Positions 49,674-59,400 are shown, counted from the stretch's first letter. The stretch: DNA of 64,000 nucleotides from Bacillus multifaciens (GCF_030756675.1 NZ_JAVBXD010000021.1:16941-80940), one strand, 5' to 3'. The notes: generated from the letters alone by a model not told the origin. A program made the numbers and translations.

Positions 49674-52406
49674 TTAACTTTGTTGTAATAGTTCATCTGG
49701 ACAAAATTCATCTTGCTCTAATATTTTTGTTGGTTCAATACGTACCAGGCATCCTCTATTAACTTTCATATATGATACGCCTGTAGCACGATATGTGTTG
49801 ATTAAATAATTTGTTATTTTCATATGTTGTTCCTCAGTACAATCTCCATTGCAACCTAGTTTAGTACATATAGGATATGCTTTTCTTCTATTTCCTCCGT
49901 GATAAGTAGATAAATCCATCTTTTCTTCTTCATCTCGATAAGGGAATTGTTCTTGTAAGTATGATACGTCTTTCCATGTACTGTATAATTCATCATAGAC
50001 CACTTTGTATGCATCGTTTACATTTCGTTTTATAGATGTTCTTAAATTTTCTCGTGCTATAAGTTCTTTTAAAAAAGCTCTTTGCTCTTTAGTTACCTTG
50101 TTTGGTGATAATTTTTTCTCTATCAGTATATCCGATAGCATATACTGATGAATTTCTTCGACCGTTTTTTTTGATTTCAAATGAGCTAAATAACCCTCTA
50201 ATATAGTTCTTTCATCAAGGTCTTTATACGGGAAATCTCTCATTATTTTAGTGAAAGGGAGTTTTGTTAAGAAGAGACTCAAACACACCCTTTTAAATAA
50301 AATTATTGTATCTCCTTTTAAATCCACCATAAATCCAGCATCCTTGCATGCCTTTTCTAAGAAGAGTTTTTGTTTTTGGGTAATCTTCTTAGATGAATTG
50401 ATATGAGTCTTTGTTTTGTTCTTTTTTTTAGGACGTCCAAGGATATTGCCGATTTTTATTAAACTTCTGTTGTAAGGTTTATACTCTGCTTCTGCCCCTT
50501 TGTGTAGTTTATTTTTATAAAATGAAACTACACTGTCCCAAGATCTTGTTAATATATATCCATGACTTTCTAATAAGTTCTGTACATCTTTACCGTATCT
50601 ATCTGATGTGTATATACGTTGATCTAGTATTGTAATGATTCCATAGTCCTTAATGCTTCTAATTAAACGACCTACTGCTTGCTCTAGTTTATTAATCATC
50701 ATCGGATAATTAACTTCATCAAAACGATTTTTAGCTCCTTGACTCAACAACTCTACAATAGGATCTGAAGGAGGAAATGGTAATTTGTTTAAGATAACCG
50801 AAGTTAAAGCAGTCCCTGCTATTGAAAAACCTGAAAAAAAACTACCTGATCCAACTAATACACTTTCTTCTATATCTTTAAACTGTTTAGTGAGTTTTTC
50901 AACACCACTTTCACCTTGTTTATAAAGTGGAATAGCGGCAGTGGCTAATTTATTTTTAATTCCATTATGAATTCCGTCCATATGCTCTTTAGAGGTATTT
51001 AAAAGAAGCGTCCGGCCTTGCGTTAACTTGAGTAATCTGTTTGTCTCTTTTAGCGCTTTTTCTAAAAATGCATCATGATTAGGATTCCCAAGACCTTTAG
51101 GTATGTATACAAGCGCTTGGTTCCTATAATCAAATGGGCTCTCTAATACTTTTGTTGTATCTTCTCCTGGTTCGATTCTCCATTGATTTTTAATATATGA
51201 GAAATCACCGTTAACTGTAAGAGTGCCAGACATGAATATAATTTTATTCCTAATTTTGATGTAATCTAACATCTCCCTGAAAGTTTCTTTATAGTTATTT
51301 TTTACTATATGAAATGTATTATCTTCCAAGGTTACCCAAGATGTATACTCGTGTTTTTGTAGAAAATTATGAAGAACAATTGATAAATCTTCCAATATAT
51401 CAGATCTTTTATCTTTTGCATCAAATAGATTTCCATTTACAACTCCTTGTAATACTTTCAGAGTTGCGAATACGTGATTGCTTAGTTTATAACGGCCTGT
51501 GTCGAATCTTTCGTTGTCGTCTTTAACTTGTTTCAACCAATTTTTTAAATGGGATATAGCTTTCCCCCATTTATACTTATCTTTTTTTATATATTTTTCA
51601 ACATTCTTCAATTTGGAAAGGGAAAAAGACTGTTCTAACTGACCGATAAATGTTTCTAAAAAGTCATGTGCTTCATCAATTACTACAACACCCATATCAG
51701 TTTTTAGTACTGGTTCGTATATACTATCCATGTCCATTGCACTTAAAAATGAATTAATTAATTGATCATGGTTTGTTATAACAAGGTCATTCTCACTTGC
51801 CTTAAATCTTCTTCTATGTTGAAGAGTTGGACAACTCAGAGAGTATTGACAACCTCTACAATATGAATTGTTGGAAAGTTCCAGCTTTCTCCACTTACTA
51901 TCCTCTATGTTAACTCTAAAGTCTCTTTCCAAATCACTTCGTTGCCCGCTATTACTAGTTTGAAAAAAATTGGTGAACACATCTTGTTCGGCACGCGAAA
52001 AAAAAGTTTTTTCTGTGTCAGTCATAACTTTTTTTAGATTGAAATGGCAATAATAATGTGATTTTCCTTTTGCTAGAATTGGACTTTTTACTAATCCTAA
52101 TTTATTTAACAAGGGGACTTCACTTTCCATTAATTGTCCTTGTAAATTAATAGTAGCGGTTGCATACATAATTGCCCTTTGATTGAACTTACTATGATTT
52201 TTATCAACTAGAAGTGGAACTAATGCACCTAAAGATTTTCCTGTACCGACTGGTGCTTCTATAATCATAATTTTTTTGTTAGATTCTAAAAAGTCCCCAA
52301 TATCTAATGCCATTTGTACTTGAGATGTCCTAATGACATTTGTATCGTAATGTTTTGGTATTTCTTCTTCAAATATTTGAAAAATAGAATCAGCTCGAGG
52401 ATCCAT
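49674..52406 (-). CDS. DinG/XPD-like Fe-S superfamily 2 helicase with extended C-terminus
   Basis: 910 residues. Walker A EAPVGTGKS (about 50-58); Fe-S cluster cysteines in YYCHF (about 119) and CRGCQYSLSC (about 179-188); DEAH box GVVVIDEAHDF (about 240-250); motif III-like FMSGTLTV (about 392); motif VI EQAVGRLIRS (about 570). These define the DinG/XPD/Rad3 5'-3' helicase group. The last ~270 residues are extra, with basic stretches and cysteines CTKLGCNGDC...FCPDE. ATG start behind AGGAGG. Divergent from the tniQ operon; paired with the DUF6037-like gene downstream. Confidence 0.85.
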   Translation of the reverse strand: MDPRADSIFQIFEEEIPKHYDTNVIRTSQVQMALDIGDFLESNKKIMIIEAPVGTGKSLGALVPLLVDKNHSKFNQRAIMYATATINLQGQLMESEVPLLNKLGLVKSPILAKGKSHYYCHFNLKKVMTDTEKTFFSRAEQDVFTNFFQTSNSGQRSDLERDFRVNIEDSKWRKLELSNNSYCRGCQYSLSCPTLQHRRRFKASENDLVITNHDQLINSFLSAMDMDSIYEPVLKTDMGVVVIDEAHDFLETFIGQLEQSFSLSKLKNVEKYIKKDKYKWGKAISHLKNWLKQVKDDNERFDTGRYKLSNHVFATLKVLQGVVNGNLFDAKDKRSDILEDLSIVLHNFLQKHEYTSWVTLEDNTFHIVKNNYKETFREMLDYIKIRNKIIFMSGTLTVNGDFSYIKNQWRIEPGEDTTKVLESPFDYRNQALVYIPKGLGNPNHDAFLEKALKETNRLLKLTQGRTLLLNTSKEHMDGIHNGIKNKLATAAIPLYKQGESGVEKLTKQFKDIEESVLVGSGSFFSGFSIAGTALTSVILNKLPFPPSDPIVELLSQGAKNRFDEVNYPMMINKLEQAVGRLIRSIKDYGIITILDQRIYTSDRYGKDVQNLLESHGYILTRSWDSVVSFYKNKLHKGAEAEYKPYNRSLIKIGNILGRPKKKNKTKTHINSSKKITQKQKLFLEKACKDAGFMVDLKGDTIILFKRVCLSLFLTKLPFTKIMRDFPYKDLDERTILEGYLAHLKSKKTVEEIHQYMLSDILIEKKLSPNKVTKEQRAFLKELIARENLRTSIKRNVNDAYKVVYDELYSTWKDVSYLQEQFPYRDEEEKMDLSTYHGGNRRKAYPICTKLGCNGDCTEEQHMKITNYLINTYRATGVSYMKVNRGCLVRIEPTKILEQDEFCPDELLQQS

Positions 52407-52656
52407 TCGCTTCCTCCTACATCTCTTTAAATTTAAAATCTCCCTTTAGTAGTTAAAGTTAAAGGAGAGTGAAGTTAGTTCTAAATAATACCATTGTATT
52501 TTAACACAACATATAGTGCGGAACAAACGTTTTAGGTACTAAATAATGTTTCATTGCCTGGTTTTATATTTAAAATAGAATAATCAAATGTTTATTCTAT
52601 TTTAGGAAGGGAAATAATGTTAATGCGCTATTTTTAAATTAGGGGGTGACTTATAA
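52407..52656. promoter_or_regulatory. Divergent regulatory region between helicase and transposition operon
   Basis: 250 bases between two divergent starts. Contains a perfect 13-bp inverted repeat TAAAATAGAATAA (52571-52583) / TTATTCTATTTTA (52592-52604) with an 8-base centre, 52 bases before the tniQ start. No T-run follows, so an operator is more likely than a terminator. Confidence 0.65.
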
Positions 52657-53982
52657 ATGAGAATTCCATATTCTCAGCGAAGTAAACTCTATGATTTAAG
52701 CCCTTTAAATTTTAATGGGGAGTATGTTGAATCTTTAACTAGCTATATAACAAGACTTTCAAAAGTGCACTGTGTATCCCCTGGGAATTTAATTTCTAGT
52801 ATTATTGCTCCTCTTTTAAAAAAGGAATTTTTAAATAACAGCATTGAACGTGGGGGAAATAGATTTTACGATGGTGCAAAAACTCTCAATGGATTTGATT
52901 TGAATTCTATTGACATGGTAAATGTGCTAACTCAACTTACTAATGTGAATAATCTGAGTGAGACCACATTACAATCACTGGATGAAATAATTCCCTCTCG
53001 GAATTTATTTAGGGACTGTTTGTCTTGGTGTCCATTGTGCTATGAAGAGTGGCTAAATCTTGGTTTGGAAATATTTAATCCTCTAATATGGCATTTAAAA
53101 GCAGTTAGATCCTGTAATATACATTCATGTAAACTTCAAAAACAATGTAATAAGTGTAATAAAGAAATTCCTATATTACATAGGAAAAGTATACTGGGAT
53201 ATTGCCCTTATTGTCAGAATTGGTTAGGTAGTAAGATTTCTGAACAAAGTGAGATAAGGGATATTTGGATGGCGGAAAATTCTGTGGAATTAATATTCAA
53301 TAAAAAAAGAATTGCTAATTATTCAAAGGATAATCAAGTTACAAATAACCTTAATAAATTGTGTTTGGTTCTGACGGATGGTAATAAAGAAAAATTTGCT
53401 AGATTATTGAATGTTCCTAAGACGACAATGTGGGATTGGTGTAAGGGAAAAGGGCTTATTCCCTTGGAACGGATATTAGAAATTTGCTATATTTGTGGAG
53501 TATCACCTTTAAATTTTTATGTAAAAGATATAGTATCAACACCGATATTTGTTAATGAATCATTAAGATTATTAGATAGACGAGAAGAAATACAGATAAC
53601 AACAAGGAATAAACGAATTATTAAGCATAAAGATATCTGGTTGCTATTAAAAAAATATTTAGAAGAAGACAATATACCTAAAACAATGAACCAAGTGTCA
53701 TTAGAAATGGGTTTATGTAAAAGAACTTTATATAAATATTTTCCTGATATATGTAAAGGAATATCTGCTAGATACAAGGAACATATAAAGGTGAAGACCC
53801 AACAGAACTACGATGAAAATTGTAATAAGATCTCTGTGGCTATTGCTACTTGTAAGGAAAAAGGTATTTATCCAAGTAGAAGGAAAATAGAGGACGTTAT
53901 GAATAAGCCTGCCATACTTAAAAATAAAAAGTTAAGGTTGTTTTATAAAAAAGAGTTAGAAAGGAGTTTTGTTACTTGTTAG
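52657..53982 (+). CDS. tniQ: TniQ/TnsD-family target-selection protein (first)
   Basis: 441 residues. N-terminal TniQ domain (GEYVESLTSYITRLSKVH at about 20-38, the SLxSxxxRLA-type motif), zinc-binding cysteines CPLCYEEW (about 127), CNIHSCKLQKQCNKC (about 150-170) and CPYC (about 183), then two helix-turn-helix-like segments (ARLLNVPKTTMWDWCKG at about 248-265; TMNQVSLEMGLCKRTLYKYF near 345-365). TniQ/TnsD proteins bind the target DNA and recruit TnsC. Its stop overlaps the tnsAB start by 7 bases. Candidate for ssrA recognition. Confidence 0.85.
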   Translation: MRIPYSQRSKLYDLSPLNFNGEYVESLTSYITRLSKVHCVSPGNLISSIIAPLLKKEFLNNSIERGGNRFYDGAKTLNGFDLNSIDMVNVLTQLTNVNNLSETTLQSLDEIIPSRNLFRDCLSWCPLCYEEWLNLGLEIFNPLIWHLKAVRSCNIHSCKLQKQCNKCNKEIPILHRKSILGYCPYCQNWLGSKISEQSEIRDIWMAENSVELIFNKKRIANYSKDNQVTNNLNKLCLVLTDGNKEKFARLLNVPKTTMWDWCKGKGLIPLERILEICYICGVSPLNFYVKDIVSTPIFVNESLRLLDRREEIQITTRNKRIIKHKDIWLLLKKYLEEDNIPKTMNQVSLEMGLCKRTLYKYFPDICKGISARYKEHIKVKTQQNYDENCNKISVAIATCKEKGIYPSRRKIEDVMNKPAILKNKKLRLFYKKELERSFVTC

Positions 53983-56666
53983 GGGAACGGGGATTTGAAG
54001 AATGGAGTAATTCATTAAATTTAAAACCAGAGGGCATCGAGCTGATTCGTAGAGTTAGAGATTCATCTCCAGTTCGGAGTGTACAAAGCAAAAAGAATAA
54101 TGTTGCAGGACGTTATTCTAGTACAAAAATGGGAATGACTATTCAATTTGAGAGTCACACGGTAGAGTTAGCCGCGATATATCTTATGGAATTTAATTCG
54201 GGTGTTTTAGAATATTATGATCAACCTTGTACATTAAAAGTGAGTTACATCAATCAAAATGAAAAAAAGGTATCATATCTTTATACGCCAGATTTTTTAG
54301 TTTTATATAAGGAAAATGTTATGATAGAGGAATGGAAAACGGAAGAGCAATTAGAAAAGCTATCTCAAAAAGAACCGAATCGTTATTTTAGGAGTGAGAA
54401 TGGAGAATGGAGGTGCCCTTCGTACGAAGAGGCAGCTAATCAGTATGGTTTACAATTTAAAATTAGAACACCTCGGGATATAAATAGTATTTTATATAGA
54501 AACCTGATGTTCTTAGAAGATTATCTAATTGAAAATTCATGTTCTATAAATCAAGAGAGTATACAAGAGATATGGGATATTGTGTCTAATCAATTTGGAA
54601 TTACATTATCAAATTTAATTCAATCAATAAAAGTAGCTAAGGTAGATGATGTTTACAGATTAATCGCTAGAAAAAAACTATATATTGATTTGGAGAAAGA
54701 AGTTCTCACTAATTTGGATAATGTTCGTATCTTTCAATCTAAGCAACATTACGAAGCGTATAAAGGAATAGAGGTTTTGCCTTTATGTGAAGAAAAACAA
54801 GTTAATATATTAGAAATCAGTATAAATGAAGTTCTATTGTGGAATGGGATTGAATGGAAAATTTTAAATAATGGAGTAGACACAGTTTCCCTGCTTTCTA
54901 CTGATGGAGATATAGTAGAATTACCGAGGTTACATTTAATTGAATTATTTAACCAATCAAAAATTAAATCTAAAAATATTCAAGTTACTTCAACAGTTAA
55001 TGAAGAATTTTTAAATCCTATTCTAGAAGCAAGTCCTGAAGATTTAGAGAAGGCAAATCAAAGATTAGAAATTGTACAAAAAGCTCTCCAAAAAGAAAAG
55101 TTTCAAGATATAGGAGTCACCGATCGAACAGTAAGGACATGGTTGAAAAACTATAGGGATGCGGAAGAATTATTTGGGAATGGTTACGTTGGTTTATTAC
55201 CAAATTATAAAAAGAAAGGAAATCGAAATCGTAAGCTACCTTCAGAAACCATTGAATTAATGGAGAAATTTATAGAGACAGAATACGAAAATATAAAACA
55301 GAAGAATAAATATACAGTGTATGGACAATTCTTGGGAATATGTGAAAAGGAATCACTCCTTGCACCAAGTTATAAAACATTTTGTGTAGCTATTAATAAT
55401 AGACCTAAGTATGAACAAGTAAAGAAACGACAAGGAAACCGTGCTGCATATGAATATGAAGAATTTTATTGGAATTTATCATCAGAAGTCCCTCGTCATG
55501 GCGAACGTCCATTTCAAATATCCCACATAGATCATACAGAATTAGATATTGAATTAAGGTGTTCTACTACGAACCGTATATTAGGACGACCATACATTAC
55601 ATTTTTAGTAGACGCTTATTCTAGGAAGAATTTATCCTTTCATATATCATTTGATCCCCCGAGTTATAAGGCTGCAATGATGGTGTTAAGAAAGTGTGTA
55701 TATAAACATGGTAGACTACCTAAGAACATTGTGGTGGATGGAGGAAAAGAATTTCATAGTATATATTTCGATACACTTTTAGCTTACAATAAATTGCACA
55801 AAAAGGTGCGCCCACCAGCAAAAGCTCGCTTTGGAAATATTATAGAGCGTTTATTTGGAACAACAAATACAAGTCTTATTCACAACTTACAAGGTAATAC
55901 TAAGATTATGAAAAATACACGACAGGTGACAAAATCAGTAAACCCTAAGCAACATGCAATTTGGACTTTAGGGAGACTAAATGAAGTACTTAATGAGTGG
56001 ATTGAGGAAATCTATCACCATAATATTCACCCTTCTTTAGATGGTCAATCCCCTCAAGAAGCATTTGAATTGGGAATAAAAAAGGCTGGTAACAGAGAAT
56101 CTACTTATATTAAATATGATGATGAATTTGTAATTATGACTTTACCTTCTACTCGTAATGGTAAAGTTACTATAAACTCTAGAACAGGTATTAGAGTAAA
56201 TTACATTAACTATTGGAATTATGCATTTAAAAGTCCACAACTAGAGGGTGAAAGTGTGGCTATAAGATACGATCCCTATGACATTAGTGTCGTTTATGCA
56301 TATGTTAAGGGAAAATGGATTAAGTGTACATCAGAGTTATACTATGACCTCAAAGGAAAAACAGAAAAAGAGTTGAGAATAGCTACAGAAGAGATAAAAA
56401 AGAAAAAATCCTTACATTCTGGAGGTTACACAATTAATGCTCGAAAGATTGCTGCGTTTATTAGTAAATTGGAAAAAGAAGAAAAAATGATGGTACAGAA
56501 CTTAAAAGATACGGAACTTAAAAAAATTGTAGATTTGCCACTAGAATCTAATATTTCAAATTCAAAAAATAACACAGAAAATGATAATTATGAAGAGGAT
56601 TTAGAAAAAGAAAGAAAATCTTTTAAGCCCTTTAAGCAATTCAATATTTATCATAGAGGTGATTAA
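53976..56666 (+). CDS. tnsAB: TnsA-TnsB fusion transposase
   Basis: 896 residues. N-terminal TnsA-like endonuclease (about 45-185): Glu in FESHTVE (59/64), Asp 106 in YTPDFLV, and Glu-Trp-Lys 119-121. A linker region with HTH segments (about 340-480; GVTDRTVRTWLKNY) follows, then the retroviral-integrase-like DDE domain: D519 (HIDHTE), D588 (VVDGGKE), E624 (NIIERLFG), a DD35E spacing. C-terminal Mu-transposase barrel and TnsC-binding tail (about 720-896). Starts at TTG 53976, 9 bases after AAGGAG. Fused TnsAB would cut both strands at the ends (cut-and-paste). Confidence 0.92.
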   Translation: MLGERGFEEWSNSLNLKPEGIELIRRVRDSSPVRSVQSKKNNVAGRYSSTKMGMTIQFESHTVELAAIYLMEFNSGVLEYYDQPCTLKVSYINQNEKKVSYLYTPDFLVLYKENVMIEEWKTEEQLEKLSQKEPNRYFRSENGEWRCPSYEEAANQYGLQFKIRTPRDINSILYRNLMFLEDYLIENSCSINQESIQEIWDIVSNQFGITLSNLIQSIKVAKVDDVYRLIARKKLYIDLEKEVLTNLDNVRIFQSKQHYEAYKGIEVLPLCEEKQVNILEISINEVLLWNGIEWKILNNGVDTVSLLSTDGDIVELPRLHLIELFNQSKIKSKNIQVTSTVNEEFLNPILEASPEDLEKANQRLEIVQKALQKEKFQDIGVTDRTVRTWLKNYRDAEELFGNGYVGLLPNYKKKGNRNRKLPSETIELMEKFIETEYENIKQKNKYTVYGQFLGICEKESLLAPSYKTFCVAINNRPKYEQVKKRQGNRAAYEYEEFYWNLSSEVPRHGERPFQISHIDHTELDIELRCSTTNRILGRPYITFLVDAYSRKNLSFHISFDPPSYKAAMMVLRKCVYKHGRLPKNIVVDGGKEFHSIYFDTLLAYNKLHKKVRPPAKARFGNIIERLFGTTNTSLIHNLQGNTKIMKNTRQVTKSVNPKQHAIWTLGRLNEVLNEWIEEIYHHNIHPSLDGQSPQEAFELGIKKAGNRESTYIKYDDEFVIMTLPSTRNGKVTINSRTGIRVNYINYWNYAFKSPQLEGESVAIRYDPYDISVVYAYVKGKWIKCTSELYYDLKGKTEKELRIATEEIKKKKSLHSGGYTINARKIAAFISKLEKEEKMMVQNLKDTELKKIVDLPLESNISNSKNNTENDNYEEDLEKERKSFKPFKQFNIYHRGD

Positions 56667-56668
56667 AA

Positions 56669-57814
56669 TTGGAAAATGAATCCCGAGGCTTCCCTATGTC
56701 GTTATTGCATGCTGATAAGGAAAGAAGATTAAATTATTTTCAAAAATGTGTTGTGGAACATACACGGATACAACAGGTGCAAGAACAATTGATTTCATAT
56801 ATCAATAATCCAGCGGGTTCTTCTATATGTTTAGTGTTAGGGCCTAGTGGTGTTGGAAAAACTACCTTAGGGGCATCGATTGAAACATATTTTGTTAAAA
56901 ATTTGTTGGATGAGTTAAGCGAAGATTTATGCAGAATACCTATAGTTAGATTGGAATTAGTAAGTTCAGATTCAGGAGTATTTAACTGGAAGGATTATTA
57001 TCGTCGAGCGTTAGAGTATCTACAAGAACCTTTAATTAATTTTAAGATTAATCTAGATCAATCAAAATTAACAGGAATGGAGAAGAAAAAGAGAAAGTTT
57101 AATTACCATGATGCCAATTCTACGCCAGAACTAAGAAGATCTCTAGAAAATGCTTTAAAATATCGAAGGCCAGTAGCATTTTTAATAGATGAAGCTCAAC
57201 ATCTACTAAAGGTATCAAGCGCTAAAAAACTGCAAGATCAACTAGATGCTATAAAATCACTAGCGAATATGACAAATGTTCCTCATATTTTAATTGGAAC
57301 CTATGAGCTGAAAGAATTTGTTAGTTTAAGCGGGCAATTGAGTAGAAGAACAGCTCATATGCATTTCCAAAGATATCGAGCAGATCATGAGGAGGAGTAT
57401 CATACATTCCTATCTGTACTTTATGTGTTTCAGAAACATCTTCCGTTAAGAAAAGAACCACAATTAATTGAGTATGGAGAGCTTTTGTATGAAAGGACAT
57501 TAGGGTGTATAGGGATATTAAAAGATTGGCTTACGCGCTGTCTAGGTGATGCAATAGATAATGATGAAAATACTATTACATTAGAAATATTAAATAAGCA
57601 TGCCCTATCTATCAATGCTTTATTAACCTTATTTGAGGAAATAGAGCAAGGAGAAAAATTATTTATTGAAAATGAACAAGAACGAATGGATTTAATCAGT
57701 AGGATCGGATTAAATAGTCAAAAGAAGATAAACAATTCTTCTGTTAAGAAAGTAAGAGGGTCAGTTGGTAAAAGAAATCCTGTAAGGGATAAAGTAGGTA
57801 CAACTAATGACTAG
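56669..57814 (+). CDS. tnsC: TnsC-like AAA ATPase regulator
   Basis: 381 residues. AAA+ core with Walker A GPSGVGKT (58-65), Walker B FLIDEAQH (about 171-178), and sensor region ILIGTYELKEF. TnsC links the TniQ-bound target to the TnsAB transposase and controls target immunity (from Tn7 and related elements). Starts at TTG 56669 behind AGAGGTGAT, two bases after tnsAB. Overlaps the second tniQ by 8 bases. Confidence 0.92.
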   Translation: MENESRGFPMSLLHADKERRLNYFQKCVVEHTRIQQVQEQLISYINNPAGSSICLVLGPSGVGKTTLGASIETYFVKNLLDELSEDLCRIPIVRLELVSSDSGVFNWKDYYRRALEYLQEPLINFKINLDQSKLTGMEKKKRKFNYHDANSTPELRRSLENALKYRRPVAFLIDEAQHLLKVSSAKKLQDQLDAIKSLANMTNVPHILIGTYELKEFVSLSGQLSRRTAHMHFQRYRADHEEEYHTFLSVLYVFQKHLPLRKEPQLIEYGELLYERTLGCIGILKDWLTRCLGDAIDNDENTITLEILNKHALSINALLTLFEEIEQGEKLFIENEQERMDLISRIGLNSQKKINNSSVKKVRGSVGKRNPVRDKVGTTND

Positions 57815-58988
57815 TATTTATAATTCTAGTGTGAGAATTATAAAGGAAATATGTTGGCGAGATTTTTTGGAAGAACGTTCTAGATTATATTCACTCATTC
57901 CTTTTGATATTGGAACACCATACGTAGAGAATATTACTAGTTATATGATAAGATTAGCTAATGTTCATAATGTAGGGATTTGTAAACTAATGGATTATGA
58001 GATTAATCCATTAGTTTCTAATCCTTTAAGAGTATCTAAGACTGGTGCATTTTCACAGGCAAACGAGTTAATGGGAGGAAATGAATTTTCTCTAAAAATT
58101 GTAGATGCTTTAGTGGACTTAACTGCAGTTAGTGATATAAAATACACCACAATAAATTTAATAAATGGAGTATTAAATATCGTGAACTTATTCAGAGGTT
58201 TTCAAGCTTGGTGCCCTTGCTGTTATAGAGAAAGCTTAGAAGAAAAAGGGCATGTATATAATCAGTTGATATGGAATTTTGATGATGTAAATATCTGTTT
58301 AAAACATAAAGTTAAATTAAGAGTAGTATGCCAAGTTTGTAATAAATCGAATCCTTTTTTACATAAAAAGATTCAATTAGGATTATGCATGTATTGTAAA
58401 AGTAAACTTTATGAGCAGCAAGTTTCTGAGGATAATGTGGAAGACTGGGAAGTTTGGGTTGCGTATTGTATGGGAGATTTGTTAGCGCATATGCCACGTA
58501 TTAAAGTGCCCAGCCTCAAAAATATCGACTTCATAGTTCATAGAGTATTAAATGAAATCTTTATGGGTAGCTATAGAACGATGTGTGAGTATTTTAATGT
58601 CAGCAAATTTACGATTACTCCTCTTAAAGTTAGAGATGTCCCTCCTCCGCTCACTTTTCTTTTAAAAATAAGTTATTTAACTAAGCAGACATTAATTGAG
58701 CTATTATGTGATCAAAAAATACCATTCATTAATAGAGATACTAAGGAAGAAATCAAAATAAAAAAAGACATATACGAAAATGTAGATGTAGATTATGCAG
58801 AAAACTACCTTCAACAGGTTTTACGAACTGAAGGAATAATATCGATACTTGATGTTTGTGTAAAACTGAATATTTCTCAATCAACTTTAAGGAATGGTTT
58901 TAGTGAGTATTATGAGAATATCTCGCTACATAATTATTCCTTATATAAAGAAAGATTTGAAAGGAGATTAAAAGAGAAATTAAACTGA
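57807..58988 (+). CDS. tniQ2: TniQ/TnsD-family target-selection protein (second)
   Basis: 393 residues. N-terminal TniQ motif (TPYVENITSYMIRLANVH near residues 33-50), zinc ligands WCPCC (about 137), CLKHK (about 166), CQVC (about 177) and CMYC (about 196), and C-terminal helix-turn-helix-like segments (MCEYFNVSKFTITPLKV; ISILDVCVKLNISQSTLR). Diverged from the first TniQ but with the same layout. Last gene of the operon, starting inside tnsC (ATG 57807). The two TniQs may serve two target pathways. Confidence 0.85.
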   Translation: MTSIYNSSVRIIKEICWRDFLEERSRLYSLIPFDIGTPYVENITSYMIRLANVHNVGICKLMDYEINPLVSNPLRVSKTGAFSQANELMGGNEFSLKIVDALVDLTAVSDIKYTTINLINGVLNIVNLFRGFQAWCPCCYRESLEEKGHVYNQLIWNFDDVNICLKHKVKLRVVCQVCNKSNPFLHKKIQLGLCMYCKSKLYEQQVSEDNVEDWEVWVAYCMGDLLAHMPRIKVPSLKNIDFIVHRVLNEIFMGSYRTMCEYFNVSKFTITPLKVRDVPPPLTFLLKISYLTKQTLIELLCDQKIPFINRDTKEEIKIKKDIYENVDVDYAENYLQQVLRTEGIISILDVCVKLNISQSTLRNGFSEYYENISLHNYSLYKERFERRLKEKLN

Positions 58989-59257
58989 AATGTTTTGGGC
59001 AAAGTTTTTCTGTTAGATTATGCGTTTAAAGTAAAGTCGCGACGTCTTAAACAACTTTAATAATCGCCTATCAAATTTATGGATAGGCGATTACTGTTTT
59101 TTAAGAACAAAATTAAACAATTTTATATTATTTTTACAACTCAAATTTTTAATCGCTTGTTGCATTGATTTTTATATTAAGGAGGGGGGAATATCCTTAT
59201 CTTTTTTTAGAAACAGTTTGACATCTGGATAATATTGGTCAATATCATGAAGATTCA
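58989..59257. other. Region between the transposition operon and the distal transposon end
   Basis: Contains the operon terminator (59060-59104) and AT-rich spacer with AAGGAGGGGGGAATATCC near 59178, a ribosome-site-like purine run with no open frame after it. Nothing else seen. Confidence 0.4.
59060..59104 (+). terminator. Terminator of the tniQ-tnsAB-tnsC-tniQ2 operon
   Basis: TAATCGCCTATC aaatttat GGATAGGCGATTA ctg TTTTTT; stem of 12 bp with T-run. Confidence 0.92.
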
Positions 59258-59400
59258 GGAAGGGTTAGGGGTTAAAAAATAAATTTCGGAAGTGTTATGC
59301 TTCAATTAATTGTTATCATGGTGGATAAAATTACTCTATTTTATTTAGATTTAGGAAGGGTTATGGGTTAATAATAGGAAGATTTATGATTCAAGTCACA
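59258..59400 (-). repeat. ssrA-distal transposon end with four 16-bp sites
   Basis: Sites GGAAGGGTTAGGGGTT (59258), GGAAGTGTTATGCTTC (59288), GGAAGGGTTATGGGTT (59354) and GGAAGATTTATGATTC (59377), then the terminal AAGTCACA ending at 59400. More, wider-spaced sites than the proximal end, giving the usual Tn7 left/right asymmetry. Confidence 0.88.

Larger units (their letters stand above)
41019..59400. mobile_element. Tn7-like transposon inserted downstream of ssrA (18.4 kb)
   Basis: Ends: TGTGATTT+GAAGCATAAATCTTCC at 41019 and, inverted, TGTGACTT+GAATCATAAATCTTCC ending at 59400, identical at 22 of 24 positions, with the 5-bp TTTTT duplication outside. Each end holds several copies of a 16-bp GGAAGnnTTATGnTTC-like site (TnsB-type binding sites by analogy). 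The transposition operon tniQ-tnsAB-tnsC-tniQ lies at the ssrA-distal end and reads outward. Cargo: toxin-immunity operon, helicase pair, old recombinase fragments. AT content is higher than in the flanking core genes. Confidence 0.92.

Noticed and set aside
49526-49711. 61-codon frame between the helicase and its partner
   Set aside because: Overlaps the helicase end, no ribosome site, no recognisable features.
52657-58988. CRISPR-associated transposon (CAST)
   Set aside because: TnsAB fusion and two TniQs are suggestive, but no Cascade, Cas12k or repeat-spacer array exists between the two mapped ends.
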